From Thermoanaerobacterium butyriciformans (lineage in GTDB: Bacteria; Bacillota; Thermoanaerobacteria; Thermoanaerobacterales; Thermoanaerobacteraceae): a stretch of 40,097 nt of DNA. The notes beneath the pieces are model-generated. The model did no database searches. It worked only from the letters and a program-made list of their open reading frames with translations, and was not told the DNA's origin. Positions 25,247 to 38,598 of this stretch are shown here, in pieces. The position numbers were made by a program, and so were the translations under genes. Each line of letters starts with the position of its first letter. The stretch's first letter is position 1. Where the stretch lies: NCBI RefSeq assembly GCF_017874545.1, contig NZ_JAGGLT010000032.1, positions 1 to 40,097 on the forward strand, in the 5' to 3' direction.

Positions 25247-25607
25247 ACGAGCAAGTCTATAAGCCGAGTTCTGTTTTAGATGGTCATCTATCTACGATAT
25301 CAGTTGCCTGATACCTCTAGCGGTTTTACCCGAGGGTTAAGCGGGCCACTTATCATTCCCTCCTATTTTACCTTGCTCCAGGTGGGGTTTACAGAGCATT
25401 CCAGTCGCCTGGATGCTGGTGAGCTCTTACCTCGCCTTTCCACCCTTACCTGCCGCTTAATTCGTTAATAACGAGTTAAGTGGCAGGCGGTATATCTCTG
25501 TTGCACTTTCCTTGGAGTCACCTCCACCGGGTATTACCCGGCACCTTGCCCTATGGAGCTCGGACTTTCCTCGTACATATAGTACGCGACCATCTGGCTT
25601 ACTCGTA
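25247..25607 (-). ncRNA. rnpB: RNase P RNA
   Basis: About 360 bases with the bacterial RNase P core: GAGGAAAGTCCGAGCTCC (CR I), the GGGCAAGGTGCCGGGTAA region, GGAAAGTGCAACAGAGA, a GCAGGTAAGGGTGGAAAGG segment and the 3' GAACTCGGCTTATAGA. The 5' ACGAGTAAG pairs with 3' CTTGCTCGT to form P1 with one G-U pair, which sets the ends within a few bases. It is the catalytic RNA that trims tRNA 5' leaders. It looks like ancestral type A rather than the Bacillus type B, judged from the general layout only. It has a strong promoter upstream and a terminator downstream. Confidence 0.95.
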
Positions 25608-25629
25608 TATTTTGCTCTCTAGAATAGAT

Positions 25630-25658
25630 ATAGTATCACTATTTTTGCAGATTGTCAA
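25630..25658 (-). promoter_or_regulatory. Sigma-A promoter of rnpB
   Basis: TTGACA (25653-25658) and TACTAT (25630-25635) are separated by 17 bases on the minus strand. The start should be near 25623, about 16 bases before the P1 helix. It lies between the nif3-like stop codon and rnpB. Confidence 0.8.
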
Positions 25659-25668
25659 ATGGTAATTA

Positions 25669-26784
25669 TTACATGAATATAAATGGATCAACTTGTGCCT
25701 CGCTAGTAATGACATTTAAGTCTACATTCATTTTTTGTGCTTCATCCCTTATGTATTCAGCGATGAAATTTACAGAAATCTTCTCAGTGCCAAAGTGCCC
25801 TGCATCTATTATAGCCAGTCCAAGATGCCTTGCATCTACTGCATCATGGTATCCCACATCTCCTGTAATCAAAACATCGGCACCTTTAAAAGCCGATATA
25901 GATACAAGATTGCCACCACTACCACCGCAAATAGCCACTTTATTTATAGTTTTTTGCAAATCACCTACAACTCTGAGATTTTTTAGTCCTAGTCTCGCTT
26001 TTACACCATTGGCGAGGTCTTCTAATGTAGTACCTTTTATGTATCCTATTCTTCCTATTCCATATTCGTCGTACAGCGTCTCTACTGGATATATGTCATA
26101 CGCCACTTCTTCATATGGATGAACCTTTAACATGGCACTAATTATTCTATTTACCAATTTTTCTGGAGCTATCGTCTCAATCCTTACTTCTTGTGTGTTT
26201 TCAACTTTACCTATTTCACCTATGAAAGGATTTGTTCCCTCTAATGGTCTAAAACTCCCTGTTCCTAACATTTGAAAAGTACAATCACTGTAATTTCCTA
26301 TAAATCCGGCACCTGCATTGCACATGGCGTTCTTTACTATCTCCTCATATCCAATAGGCACATATACGACGATTTTTTTATATCCTTCTTTGTATGTAAC
26401 CTGCAATATTTCCTCATTGTATATACCAAGTATATTGCAAAGAATATCGTTCATTCCACCCTTTGCCGCATCAAAATTAGTATGAGCCGAATAAACTGGG
26501 ATATCTTCTTTCACCAACATGGTTATTATTTCGCCTGTTGGATTGTCTGTACGTACATTCTTTAAAGGTCTAAATATAATTGGGTGGTGTGTAATAATCA
26601 TATCTACCTTTTTTGATATAGCTTCCTTTACAACTTCTTTCGTCGCATCTAGAGCTACCATCACAGTAGAGACATCTTTTCGAGGGTTTCCTACTAAAAG
26701 TCCTATGTTATCCCAATCTTCTGCACACTTATGTGGTGCAAGTTTGTCAATCATTCCGGCTATTGTCTGGCATTTCAGACTCAT
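25669..26784 (-). CDS. Nif3-like dinuclear metal-centre protein (DUF34/YqfO type)
   Basis: A 371-residue Nif3-family protein of the long form, with a PII-like domain inserted between the two halves. Metal ligands are seen in MIITHHPIIF (near 64-71), YSAHTNFDA and, in the C-terminal half, DAGHFGTEK. The insert with HPYEEVAYDIYPVE is the PII-like part. Biochemical function is unsettled; related proteins are linked to tRNA modification or GTP cyclohydrolase-like chemistry. The ATG at 26784 follows GAGGTG and overlaps trmK by 38 bases. Confidence 0.92.
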   Translation of the reverse strand: MSLKCQTIAGMIDKLAPHKCAEDWDNIGLLVGNPRKDVSTVMVALDATKEVVKEAISKKVDMIITHHPIIFRPLKNVRTDNPTGEIITMLVKEDIPVYSAHTNFDAAKGGMNDILCNILGIYNEEILQVTYKEGYKKIVVYVPIGYEEIVKNAMCNAGAGFIGNYSDCTFQMLGTGSFRPLEGTNPFIGEIGKVENTQEVRIETIAPEKLVNRIISAMLKVHPYEEVAYDIYPVETLYDEYGIGRIGYIKGTTLEDLANGVKARLGLKNLRVVGDLQKTINKVAICGGSGGNLVSISAFKGADVLITGDVGYHDAVDARHLGLAIIDAGHFGTEKISVNFIAEYIRDEAQKMNVDLNVITSEAQVDPFIFM

Positions 26785-27457
26785 ATAATAACACCTCATA
26801 TTTTTTAATTTTATGCAAAATATCCTCTTTTAAAGAGGCACTATTATTGCCTTTAGAAACTTCATCAATTATTTTATTTAACTTTCCTATTTTATATCTT
26901 ATAAAATCTTTAAGCAAAGGGTGACTCTTTTCAAAGAGTTTTTTGCCTATTTCAAAAAAAATCTCATCGTCAACCGCTTCAATACCATGCTCAACAGTTA
27001 TAATTTCGAAAAATTTACCTTTTTCGAAAACAAGGTCTTCATCAATAATTGAATATCCATTTTCATAAATATATCTACGAAGATGGTCTGATGCTGTCAT
27101 AGGCTGCAAAATAAACCTCTTTATCGTCGCTGCAATATTTTTATCTTTTTCCAATATATCTGTTATTAGTATTCCACCCATTCCTGCTATTATTGCAGTA
27201 TCAACTTCGTATGGTTTTATAACGCTTAATCCATCACCAAGCCGTACAATAATATTTTCTGACAACTTGTACCTTTCGATCTCATCAATAGCTTTATTAA
27301 GGGAAGCTAATTTTACATCAGATGCAATAATGTAGTCTGAAATGCCATTTAAGTAAAGGTAGACAGGTATATACCCATGATCTGTCCCAATATCTGCAAC
27401 TTTTGAATGAACTTGTACCATTTGAACAATAGACTTTAATCTCTTTGACAGCTTCAT
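26747..27457 (-). CDS. trmK: tRNA (adenine22-N1)-methyltransferase
   Basis: A Rossmann-fold SAM methyltransferase of about 236 residues. LSKRLKSIVQMV, the SAM loop VADIGTDHGYIPVYL, the IIASDVK strand end and IAGMGGILI match TrmK/YqfN, which makes m1A22 in tRNA. The C-terminal half is the helical tail of the family. I use the ATG at 27457, where family similarity begins, although it has no clear ribosome site; an in-frame TTG at 27487 has AAAGGA seven bases before and would add ten residues. It lies just downstream of two tRNA genes and overlaps nif3. Confidence 0.9.
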   Translation of the reverse strand: MKLSKRLKSIVQMVQVHSKVADIGTDHGYIPVYLYLNGISDYIIASDVKLASLNKAIDEIERYKLSENIIVRLGDGLSVIKPYEVDTAIIAGMGGILITDILEKDKNIAATIKRFILQPMTASDHLRRYIYENGYSIIDEDLVFEKGKFFEIITVEHGIEAVDDEIFFEIGKKLFEKSHPLLKDFIRYKIGKLNKIIDEVSKGNNSASLKEDILHKIKKYEVLLYESEMPDNSRND

Positions 27458-27509
27458 TTTATAAAATAAAAAGCATTTGTTAATCAAATGCCTGTCCTTT
27501 CATCTTATA

Positions 27510-27585
<76 letters not shown>

Positions 27586-27590
27586 TAATA

Positions 27591-27665
27591 TGGCTCCTCA
27601 GGTAGGGCTCGAACCTACAACCTACCGGTTAACAGCCGGTTGCTCCACCATTGAGCTACTGAGGA
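27591..27665 (-). tRNA. tRNA-Asn (anticodon GTT)
   Basis: A 75-base cloverleaf with encoded CCA and discriminator G73. Acceptor TCCTCAG/CTGAGGA; anticodon stem ACCGG/CCGGT with loop CTGTTAA (anticodon GTT). Five bases separate it from the CAU tRNA. Confidence 0.95.
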
Positions 27666-27676
27666 ATACAATAATT

Positions 27677-27704
27677 ATTATACTACATTTTTGTCTTGTG
27701 TCAA
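27677..27704 (-). promoter_or_regulatory. Sigma-A promoter of the tRNA-Asn/tRNA-CAU/trmK unit
   Basis: TTGACA (27699-27704) and TATAAT (27677-27682), both perfect, are separated by 16 bases on the minus strand. The start is near 27670, five bases before tRNA-Asn. No terminator is seen between the tRNAs and trmK. Confidence 0.85.
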
Positions 27705-27716
27705 GACTGTATTAAA

Positions 27717-28829
27717 CTAATCCAAAAAGTCTTTCAACTTTTTACTACGGCTTGGGTGTCTCAACTTTCTTAAAGCTTTTGCTTCTATCTGTCTTATTCT
27801 CTCTCTCGTTACATTAAACTCTTTGCCTACTTCCTCCAGTGTCCTTGCTCTGCCATCATCTAACCCAAACCTCAATCGCAATACTTTTTCTTCTCTAGGA
27901 GTCAATGTGTCGAGAACATCTATAAGCTGTTCTTTTAGCATCGTAAACGCCGCCGCCTCTGCTGGAGCTGGAGCATCTTCATCAGGTATAAAATCACCAA
28001 GATGGCTATCTTCTTCTTCACCAATTGGTGTCTCCAATGATACTGGTTCCTGAGCTATTTTCATTATTTCTCTGACTTTATCTACCGACATATCCATTTC
28101 TTTAGCAATCTCTTCCGGCAGTGGATCACGGCCTAATTCTTGCAAAAGCTGCCTTGAAACTCTTATAAGCTTATTAATAGTTTCTACCATATGAACAGGG
28201 ATTCTTATTGTTCTAGCCTGATCAGCTATAGCCCTTGTTATTGCCTGCCTTATCCACCATGTAGCATATGTGCTGAATTTAAAGCCTTTTCTGTAATTAA
28301 ACTTTTCAACAGCTTTCAAAAGTCCCAAGTTTCCTTCTTGTATTAAATCGAGAAACAGCATACCTCGCCCTACATATCTTTTTGCGATACTAACTACAAG
28401 CCTTAAATTTGCCTCAGTCAGCCTCTTTTTAGCTTCTTCATCTCCTTTTTCTATCCTTTTTGCCAGCTCTATCTCTTCATCAGGAGATAAAAGGGGAATC
28501 TTGCCAATCTCTTTTAAGTACATTCTTACTGGATCATCGATGTTAATACCTTCAGGAATGGATAAATCTAAGTCTAAATCTTCTTCAGGTATTAATTCTT
28601 CCTGCTGAGGCTCTTCTCCTACGATTTCTATCCCCAACTTTTCAAATGTGTCATAAACCTTCTCGATTTGTTCAGCATCCATGTCGATATCTTCCAGAGA
28701 ATTCATTATCTCGTTGTAAGTCAGCATTCCATTTTTTTTGCCTTTATCAATAAGCTCTTTTATAGAATTCTTTACTTTTTCTTTATCCACGGGTGTCCCC
28801 TCCTTATGGGTAACCTTTTTATCAGCCAT
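27717..28829 (-). CDS. rpoD: RNA polymerase primary sigma factor (sigma-A/RpoD)
   Basis: A 370-residue primary sigma factor. Region 1.2 contains [11 protein letters not shown]; region 2 holds [14 protein letters not shown], the core-binding [14 protein letters not shown] and the -10-recognising [13 protein letters not shown]; region 3 begins IRIPVHMVE; region 4.2 holds [20 protein letters not shown]. The ATG overlaps the dnaG stop region by 8 bases, with its nearest GGAG about 14 bases away. MADKK matches the Bacillus N-terminus. An in-frame GTG at 28790 has an ideal AAGGAGG eight bases before it and may serve as a second start. Confidence 0.96.
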   Translation of the reverse strand: MADKKVTHKEGTPVDKEKVKNSIKELIDKGKKNGMLTYNEIMNSLEDIDMDAEQIEKVYDTFEKLGIEIVGEEPQQEELIPEEDLDLDLSIPEGINIDDPVRMYLKEIGKIPLLSPDEEIELAKRIEKGDEEAKKRLTEANLRLVVSIAKRYVGRGMLFLDLIQEGNLGLLKAVEKFNYRKGFKFSTYATWWIRQAITRAIADQARTIRIPVHMVETINKLIRVSRQLLQELGRDPLPEEIAKEMDMSVDKVREIMKIAQEPVSLETPIGEEEDSHLGDFIPDEDAPAPAEAAAFTMLKEQLIDVLDTLTPREEKVLRLRFGLDDGRARTLEEVGKEFNVTRERIRQIEAKALRKLRHPSRSKKLKDFLD

Positions 28830-30618
28830 TTTTTAACTTCAGCATCTCCTTTTCATAATTCTGTAATTGTACTAAAAGTTCTCTTTCTTTTTCAATATCG
28901 CCAGAAATATAAGAATCGTCAATTTCCTTTTTAATGCGGACTATCTTCCTGTTTAAATCGTCTTTTATTATCTCTCTAATGCAATCATCAACTATTTTTT
29001 CATTGATTTCTTTCTCGCTATACAGTATATCGAATATATCGTTAAATTCGTCTCTTAATTTAGCATTGTCCAACATAAAGCTTAAGTCTTTTATATCTAC
29101 ATGTCCTCCATCTTCAAGCCTTTCAAATATAAATGTTATAACAGATTTTAAAAGTTCATCATCAATGTCATTTATGTCTATCTTTTCTTTTACATTATCA
29201 TAAATTTTATTATCAAGTAGCAGCAATGCAATCAAATACTTAAGGGATGGTATCTTTTTTATCCCACTGTATTTAATATTATGCCTATTATTGCCAACTG
29301 TATACCTAATTTTTTTATTATTTTGTACAAAACCCTTGACAAATTGATCTATTTCTGCTCTAATAGTATTTTCAGGTATTTCAGCATCTTTTGCTACTAT
29401 TGATACATATACATCTCTTTTTACTTTATCTTTAATTGTAGAAAGATCCTTACATACCTTTTTGATATATTTGATTCTGTCTGCAGGATTATTCAAATCT
29501 AAATCCTGCTTATACTTTTTAATTTTATACTCTATCAATGTATCTGTTTTTTCAAGAAGCTTTTTAAAAGCATCAAATCCTTCTTTTCTCACATATTCAT
29601 CTGGATCTTTACCATTAGGTATTGTCAGTATGTTTACATTTAAGTCCAGCTCATCTAAAAGATTAAGTCCTCTCATTGTCGCTTCAACACCAGCTTCGTC
29701 AGCATCGTATGAAATGACAACGGTGTTTTTGTATTTTTTTATAAGCCTACCTTGCTCCATAGTCAAAGCTGTTCCTAGTGACGCCACAGCATTATCAATT
29801 CCGCTTTGATATAAAGCAATAGCATCCATATATCCTTCAACGATTATAAATTTATCTTCCTTCGTCTTTTTAGCATAGTTAATTCCATATAGAGTTTTAC
29901 CTTTTTTAAAAACAATAGTTTCAGCAGTGTTTAAATATTTGGGCTTCATGTTATCAAGCACTCTACCGCCAAACCCTATTACATTGTTTTTTTCATCAAT
30001 TATTGGGAACATTACTCGATTTCTAAACCTGTCATAGAATCCACCATTATTGCTTTTTGATATTAGTCCTGCATTAACCATCGTGTCTATACTATATTTA
30101 TGCGCTTTTAGAAATTTCAATAATTCATCTCCACCATTTGGCGAGTATCCAAGACCAAATCTTTTTATCGTAACGTCATCTATACCTCTATCATAAAGGT
30201 ATTTTAAAGCAGCTTGTCCAGATCTAGAATAAAGGCATTTGTGATAAAATATTGCAGCTAATCTATTTATTTCATATATTTCTTCTTTCAGCTTTTTCTT
30301 TTGGTACTCTATACCTGATAAATTTTCTTCCTCGATTTTTATACCAGCTTTATCTGCCAAGAACTCAACGGCTTCCTTAAAACCTATATTCTCTATATTC
30401 ATTACAAAGGTAATGACATTTCCGCTTGCATGGCAACCAAAGCAATGATAAAGCTGCTTTTCTTGACTTACATTGAAGGATGGTGTTTTTTCATGATGGA
30501 ATGGGCATAATCCTTTAAAGTCTTTTCCAGATCTCTTTAATGAAACATAATTTGAAACTATATCAACTATATCATTTTCTTCTATAACTCTATCAATTAC
30601 GTCTTTCGAATAAGACAT
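28822..30618 (-). CDS. dnaG: DNA primase
   Basis: A 598-residue bacterial primase. The CHC2 zinc finger is complete (Cys38, His41, Cys59, Cys62). The N-terminal catalytic subdomain precedes the TOPRIM with [12 protein letters not shown] and SYDADEAG, and the C-terminal half is the DnaB-binding region. It makes RNA primers at the replication fork. I start at the ATG at 30618 (MSYSKDVID) behind AAAGGTGG; a frame starting at 30678 would run through the promoter region. It forms the dnaG-rpoD pair typical of Firmicutes, with sigma-H-like promoters upstream. Confidence 0.95.
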   Translation of the reverse strand: MSYSKDVIDRVIEENDIVDIVSNYVSLKRSGKDFKGLCPFHHEKTPSFNVSQEKQLYHCFGCHASGNVITFVMNIENIGFKEAVEFLADKAGIKIEEENLSGIEYQKKKLKEEIYEINRLAAIFYHKCLYSRSGQAALKYLYDRGIDDVTIKRFGLGYSPNGGDELLKFLKAHKYSIDTMVNAGLISKSNNGGFYDRFRNRVMFPIIDEKNNVIGFGGRVLDNMKPKYLNTAETIVFKKGKTLYGINYAKKTKEDKFIIVEGYMDAIALYQSGIDNAVASLGTALTMEQGRLIKKYKNTVVISYDADEAGVEATMRGLNLLDELDLNVNILTIPNGKDPDEYVRKEGFDAFKKLLEKTDTLIEYKIKKYKQDLDLNNPADRIKYIKKVCKDLSTIKDKVKRDVYVSIVAKDAEIPENTIRAEIDQFVKGFVQNNKKIRYTVGNNRHNIKYSGIKKIPSLKYLIALLLLDNKIYDNVKEKIDINDIDDELLKSVITFIFERLEDGGHVDIKDLSFMLDNAKLRDEFNDIFDILYSEKEINEKIVDDCIREIIKDDLNRKIVRIKKEIDDSYISGDIEKERELLVQLQNYEKEMLKLKNG

Positions 30619-30636
30619 AAACACCACCTTTATATT

Positions 30637-30665
30637 TAGTTCGACAAAAAACAGTAAAATCCTCT
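30637..30665 (-). promoter_or_regulatory. Sigma-H-like promoter, dnaG-proximal copy
   Basis: AGAGGATTT (30657-30665) and GTCGAACTA (30637-30645) are 11 bases apart on the minus strand. It has one mismatch to the sigma-H consensus (GAAC in place of GAAT). The start would fall almost on the dnaG ribosome site, so this copy may be weak or vestigial. Confidence 0.4.
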
Positions 30666-30702
30666 TTTTTATAAACAATTATAAAATTTTCACGGAAATA
30701 AT

Positions 30703-30731
30703 ATATTCGACATAAATTTCTAAAATCCTGC
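30703..30731 (-). promoter_or_regulatory. Sigma-H-like promoter of dnaG-rpoD
   Basis: GCAGGATTT (30723-30731), 11 bases, GTCGAATAT (30703-30711) on the minus strand match RNAGGAWWW-N11-12-RNNGAATWW at every defined position. The predicted start is near 30697, about 80 bases before the dnaG ATG. In Bacillus subtilis the dnaG-sigA operon also has a sigma-H promoter. Confidence 0.75.
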
Positions 30732-30746
30732 TTGAATTTTTATATT

Positions 30747-31757
30747 TTAAAAATTTTTATCTTCCCACGGTGAAGGTAAAAAAATTTCTTTATACTTAAT
30801 TATAGCGTATTTATCTGTCATTCCAGCTATATAATCTGCTACTGCTCTCTCTTTTCCATATTTATATGTTAACTCAATAAATTCTTTCGGCATATCATCG
30901 ACATTTTCATAAAAATAATTAAAAAGTTGCTCTACAACTTTTTTCGCTTTAATTTCTTCGCTTTTTGCTTTTGAACCTATATATACTTTTTTAAATAAAA
31001 AATCTCTGAGACTGTAAGTAGCCTCATAGATGTCATCACTCATAGATATATCATTCTTACCTATGCTATTTTCGATTATGTCCCTCACCATTGTGTCTAT
31101 TCTTTTACTGTGAGTATCACCTAAAATTTGTCTTAAATCTCTAGGTATATCATCATTTGTCAATATTTTGCCTCTTATAGCATCATCTATATCATGGTTT
31201 ACATACGCTATCTTATCAGACAGTTGAACTATCTTTCCCTCAAGTGTTCCTGGACTGCCTGAAGTAGAATGATTTAATATCCCATCTCTTACTTCCCAAG
31301 TCAAATTAAGTCCCAAGCCATTATTTTCTAATACATCAACAACTCTCAAGCTTTGCACACTATGCCTAAAGCCATCTTTTAAAAGTTTATTTAATACCTG
31401 CTCTCCGGAATGTCCAAAAGGAGTATGACCTAAGTCATGCCCTAATGCAATCGCTTCGGTTAAATCCTCATTAAGCCGTAAAGCTCTTGCAATCGTCTTT
31501 GAAATCTGAGCAACTTCCAAAGTATGAGTCAATCTCGTCCTGTAGTGATCACCTTCAGGAGAAATAAAAACTTGCGTTTTATGGCTTAATCTTCGAAATG
31601 CCTTACAGTGTATGATTCTATCTCTATCCCTTTGAAAATCTGTGCGTATATCGCACTTTTCTTCTTCTTTAACTCTTCCTTTTGATTCTCTGCTGTGTGC
31701 TGCATACGGTGATAGTATTTTATATTCCATATCTTCAGATATTTCTCTTATATTCAT
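30747..31757 (-). CDS. dgt: dNTP triphosphohydrolase (dGTPase-like HD protein)
   Basis: A 336-residue HD-domain enzyme of the dgt family. [25 protein letters not shown] and the later [13 protein letters not shown] give the metal-binding His/Asp set. The N-terminal [21 protein letters not shown] is the family signature. It hydrolyses dNTPs to the nucleoside and triphosphate. GAAGGTGATAAG precedes the ATG. Its place just before dnaG is common in Clostridia. The dnaG sigma-H promoter lies immediately after its stop codon. Confidence 0.93.
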   Translation of the reverse strand: MNIREISEDMEYKILSPYAAHSRESKGRVKEEEKCDIRTDFQRDRDRIIHCKAFRRLSHKTQVFISPEGDHYRTRLTHTLEVAQISKTIARALRLNEDLTEAIALGHDLGHTPFGHSGEQVLNKLLKDGFRHSVQSLRVVDVLENNGLGLNLTWEVRDGILNHSTSGSPGTLEGKIVQLSDKIAYVNHDIDDAIRGKILTNDDIPRDLRQILGDTHSKRIDTMVRDIIENSIGKNDISMSDDIYEATYSLRDFLFKKVYIGSKAKSEEIKAKKVVEQLFNYFYENVDDMPKEFIELTYKYGKERAVADYIAGMTDKYAIIKYKEIFLPSPWEDKNF

Positions 31758-31771
31758 CTTATCACCTTCTC

Positions 31772-31797
31772 AAAAAAGAAAACCCAAAAAGGGTTTT
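31772..31797 (-). terminator. Terminator after secG
   Basis: AAAACCC (31779-31785) pairs with GGGTTTT (31791-31797) around a 5-base loop. CTTTTTT follows on the minus strand. It separates secG from dgt. Confidence 0.8.
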
Positions 31798-31815
31798 ATT
31801 CCAACTTAAAAAATA

Positions 31816-32055
31816 TTATCTTCCCATCAGCAATGTTAATACCAATGAAGTAATGACGAATACGACTGCACTGATTGTAGTAAGCCTCTCCAAAGTACCT
31901 TCCATCGTCCTTGCTTTGTTTTTGCCAAAGAAAGTTTCAGCCCCACCTGCTATAGCTCCAGATATCCCAGCACTTTTTCCCTGCTGCAACAAAATAACTG
32001 CTATCATAAATAAACTGACAATAATATGAATTATGAGTACTATTATCTTTAACAT
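31816..32055 (-). CDS. secG: Preprotein translocase subunit SecG
   Basis: A 79-residue membrane protein with two transmembrane helices (about 3-23 and 56-77). The conserved loop LLQQGKSAGISGAIAGGAETFFGKN carries the SecG signature. It is the accessory subunit of the SecYEG channel. GGAGGG precedes the ATG. It is a single-gene unit with its own promoter and terminator. Confidence 0.95.
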   Translation of the reverse strand: MLKIIVLIIHIIVSLFMIAVILLQQGKSAGISGAIAGGAETFFGKNKARTMEGTLERLTTISAVVFVITSLVLTLLMGR

Positions 32056-32104
32056 ATGTTTACCCTCCGAAAATCAGATTTACGTGCACATTACACTATT
32101 TTTT

Positions 32105-32133
32105 ATTATATAACAATAATTTATTCATATCAA
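32105..32133 (-). promoter_or_regulatory. Sigma-A promoter of secG
   Basis: TTGATA (32128-32133) and a perfect TATAAT (32105-32110) are separated by 17 bases on the minus strand, 50 bases before the secG ATG. Confidence 0.75.
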
Positions 32134-32155
32134 GCATAAATTTAAAATTGTGAAT

Positions 32156-32521
32156 TTACTCATCTTCATTTATATCCATACCATGCCTGTGGCAACGCCC
32201 ATGACGCCCATGATGTACTGTATCGTCTCCATAAACTTTGTAATTCCCACCCTCTACTTTAATCGCCTTTCCATTGACAAGTGCATCAGCAACTTTCTCA
32301 CGAGCAGAAATAATAATTCTAAAAAATGTTGGCCTTGAAACTCTCATCATTTCTGCACACTCTTCTTGCTCTAAACCTTCCAAATCTTTTAGTCTGATAG
32401 CTTCAAATTCTTCAACTGTAAGCACTACTTCATTTAAAGAATGCATAGGTATCCCAACCGGTTTAAAGTAGTTAACGTTTGGTTCACATTTTACCCATCT
32501 GCATTTTTGAGGTCTTGGCAT
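32156..32521 (-). CDS. DUF134 family DNA-binding protein
   Basis: A 121-residue protein of the DUF134/UPF0251 family. It starts MPRPQKCRWV and has a sigma-70 region-4-like helix-turn-helix (VVLTVEEFEAIRLKDLEGLEQ through MRVSRPTFFRII). The tail is rich in His, Gly and Arg (GRHGRCHRHG) and, with Cys16/Cys20-like residues near the start, could bind metal. Members are predicted regulators, often near redox or metal genes. The ATG at 32521 is preceded by GGATGTGAT. It has its own promoter. Confidence 0.85.
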   Translation of the reverse strand: MPRPQKCRWVKCEPNVNYFKPVGIPMHSLNEVVLTVEEFEAIRLKDLEGLEQEECAEMMRVSRPTFFRIIISAREKVADALVNGKAIKVEGGNYKVYGDDTVHHGRHGRCHRHGMDINEDE

Positions 32522-32562
32522 ATTATCACATCCCATATCCTTTTTGTACATGTTATAGTACT

Positions 32563-32592
32563 ATTTTACCACTTATCTGATATTTACATCAA
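32563..32592 (-). promoter_or_regulatory. Sigma-A promoter of the DUF134 gene
   Basis: TTGATG (32587-32592), 18 bases, TAAAAT (32563-32568) on the minus strand, with TGG directly before the -10 (extended -10). Confidence 0.55.
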
Positions 32593-32619
32593 GATGTTAA
32601 TACAAAACATAATTATTTT

Positions 32620-32652
32620 GGACACAAAAAGAAACCCAATAAATTTATTGGG
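32620..32652 (-). terminator. Terminator of the glycolytic operon (after eno)
   Basis: CCCAATAAATTTATTGGG (32635-32652) is a perfect 18-base palindrome. TTTCTTTTTG follows on the minus strand. It lies 17 bases after the eno stop codon. Confidence 0.8.
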
Positions 32653-32669
32653 CTTCTTTATAATGTTTC

Positions 32670-35518
<2,849 letters not shown>

Positions 35519-35530
35519 GCAATCCTCTCC

Positions 35531-36277
35531 TTAATAATTTACAATTTTAGTGAAATCCTGCGCTTTAAGGCTAGCTCCGCCCACCAATGCCCCATCAATA
35601 TCGCTTTCTGACATAAGCTCTTTAGCATTATCAGGTTTAACACTTCCACCATATTGTATTCTTACATCATTAGCTGTACTTGTATCATATATACTAGCTA
35701 TTGTCTCCCTGATAACTTTTATGACGTCATTTGCATCCTTTGATGTGGCTGTTTTTCCTGTACCAATAGCCCATATAGGCTCATAAGCTATAACGACATT
35801 CGTTACATCAGTCTTTAAAACACCATCTAATGCTTTTTTTGTCTGCTCTCTTACAACATCAAATGCTTTACCATCTTCCCTTTGACTTAAAGTTTCACCA
35901 ACACAAACAATTGGTTTTAAGCCATGGTTCAATGCAGATTTTACTTTTCTGTTTACTGTCTCATCAGTCTCAGCAAAATATTGTCTTCTCTCAGAATGAC
36001 CGATTACAACATATTCTACACCAATTTCCTTAAGCATAAGGGGTGAAACTTCGCCAGTAAATGCTCCTTTTTCTTCCCAATGCATGTTTTGGGCGCCTAA
36101 TTTTATGTTTGAGCCGTCCAATGCTTTTTTTACATCCACCAAATCCACAAAAGGCGGAATAACAACCACTTCCACATCAGTATCAGCCACTAGTGGCTTT
36201 AATTCATTTACAAGATTTATAGCTTCAGACGGCGTCATGTGCATTTTCCAGTTACCTGCAATTATAGGTCTTCTCAA
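35531..36277 (-). CDS. tpiA: Triosephosphate isomerase
   Basis: A 248-residue TIM barrel. Asn9/Lys11 in AGNWKMH, His94 in VIGHSERRQ, Glu166 in [11 protein letters not shown] and the phosphate loop GGSVKPDN are intact. It interconverts dihydroxyacetone phosphate and glyceraldehyde 3-phosphate, so it also joins the products of the tagatose-bisphosphate aldolase to glycolysis. It is 13 bases after pgk. Confidence 0.98.
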   Translation of the reverse strand: MRRPIIAGNWKMHMTPSEAINLVNELKPLVADTDVEVVVIPPFVDLVDVKKALDGSNIKLGAQNMHWEEKGAFTGEVSPLMLKEIGVEYVVIGHSERRQYFAETDETVNRKVKSALNHGLKPIVCVGETLSQREDGKAFDVVREQTKKALDGVLKTDVTNVVIAYEPIWAIGTGKTATSKDANDVIKVIRETIASIYDTSTANDVRIQYGGSVKPDNAKELMSESDIDGALVGGASLKAQDFTKIVNY

Positions 36278-36290
36278 TCAAAACACCTCT

Positions 36291-37472
36291 TTATTTATCA
36301 TTTAATGCGGCAATTCCAGGCAAAACCTTGCCTTCTAAGAACTCTAATGACGCACCGCCACCGGTAGAGATGTGTGATACCTTGTCTGCATAGCCAAGTT
36401 GTTCAACTGCCGCAGCCGAATCTCCACCGCCTATTATCGTCGTACCGTCGCATTCACTCATTGCCCTTGCAATAGCTTCTGTGCCTTTTGCAAACTCTTT
36501 TATTTCAAATACACCCATAGGACCGTTCCAAACTACCGTCTTTGCACCTTTTATGACTTTCGAAAATTCTTCTACAGTCTTAGGCCCGATGTCTACACCT
36601 ATTTTATCGTTAGGCATTTTATCTATGTCAACCACTTCATATGGAACTCCAGGCTTTAATTCTTCGCAAACTACTGTATCTACAGGCAATAAAAGCTTAA
36701 CACCTTTTTGTCTAGCTTTTTCAATCAAGTCCTTTGCAAGCTCTAATTTGTCTTCTTCCAACAGGGACTTCCCTATTTCGTGTCCTTCAGCTTTTATGAA
36801 AGTGTAAGCCATGCCACCGCCTATAAGCAAACTATCGACTTTATCTAAAAGATTTGTTATTACTCCAATCTTATCAGAAACTTTTGCCCCACCAAGTATA
36901 GCTACAAAAGGCCTTTCCGGATTTTCTAAAGCACCACCCATAAAGTTAAGTTCTTTTTCAATTAAAAATCCTGATACAGCAGGCAGGTAACTTGCAACAC
37001 CTGTTGTTGAGGCATGTGCCCTATGAGCTGTGCCAAAAGCATCGTTAACGTATATGTCAGCAAGTGATGCCAATTCTTTTGAAAAATCCGGATCGTTCTT
37101 TTCTTCCTCTGCATGGAATCTTACATTCTCTAGCAGTAAAACTTCTCCATCTTTTAATGAATTGGCTTTTGATTTCGCATCATCTCCTATTACATCATCA
37201 GCCATTATAACAGGTTTGTTTAATAATTCTGAAAGTCTTTTTGCAACAGGTTTTAAAGAATATTCTGGATTAACTTTCCCTTTTGGTCTTCCAAGATGTG
37301 ATACTAAAATTACTTTTGCATTGTTATCGATGAGATATTTGATAGTAGGTAATGCAGCTTTTATCCTTGTATCATCAGTAATATTTTTTTCACTGTCCAT
37401 AGGAACATTAAAATCCACTCTTACCAATACCTTTTTCCCGCTTACATCAACATCTCTTACAGTTTTTTTCAC
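36291..37472 (-). CDS. pgk: Phosphoglycerate kinase
   Basis: A 393-residue kinase making ATP from 1,3-bisphosphoglycerate. [28 protein letters not shown], the hinge region and [11 protein letters not shown] are present. I start at GTG (37472; VKKTVRDVD) because GGAGG lies seven bases before it. The ATG at 37490 is upstream of that ribosome site and has none of its own. It is a single kinase, not a pgk-tpi fusion. Confidence 0.97.
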   Translation of the reverse strand: MKKTVRDVDVSGKKVLVRVDFNVPMDSEKNITDDTRIKAALPTIKYLIDNNAKVILVSHLGRPKGKVNPEYSLKPVAKRLSELLNKPVIMADDVIGDDAKSKANSLKDGEVLLLENVRFHAEEEKNDPDFSKELASLADIYVNDAFGTAHRAHASTTGVASYLPAVSGFLIEKELNFMGGALENPERPFVAILGGAKVSDKIGVITNLLDKVDSLLIGGGMAYTFIKAEGHEIGKSLLEEDKLELAKDLIEKARQKGVKLLLPVDTVVCEELKPGVPYEVVDIDKMPNDKIGVDIGPKTVEEFSKVIKGAKTVVWNGPMGVFEIKEFAKGTEAIARAMSECDGTTIIGGGDSAAAVEQLGYADKVSHISTGGGASLEFLEGKVLPGIAALNDK

Positions 37473-37536
37473 GTGTATACCTCCTAACATGATATATTAT
37501 TATGGGACAAAGTTATAAACCTTGTCCCATTACATA

Positions 37537-38556
<1,020 letters not shown>

Positions 38557-38575
38557 TTATAAATTTTATTTTATA

Positions 38576-38598
38576 TTAAACACCTTTCGGTGTATTAA
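38576..38598 (-). other. GAAA-loop hairpin at the cggR/gap junction
   Basis: On the minus strand TTAATACACC pairs with GGTGTTTAA around a GAAA tetraloop, with one bulged T. The hairpin overlaps the cggR stop codon and has no U-tract. In Bacillus subtilis the cggR-gapA mRNA is cleaved near this junction to stabilise the gapA part; this hairpin could protect the processed 5' end. Confidence 0.5.

Noticed and set aside
30640-30712. TTCGACA (TGTCGAA on minus) as Spo0A boxes
   Set aside because: The word fits the 0A box, but in all three copies it is phased with an AGGAWWW element at 11-12 bases, which the sigma-H promoter explains better. Overlapping Spo0A control is not excluded.
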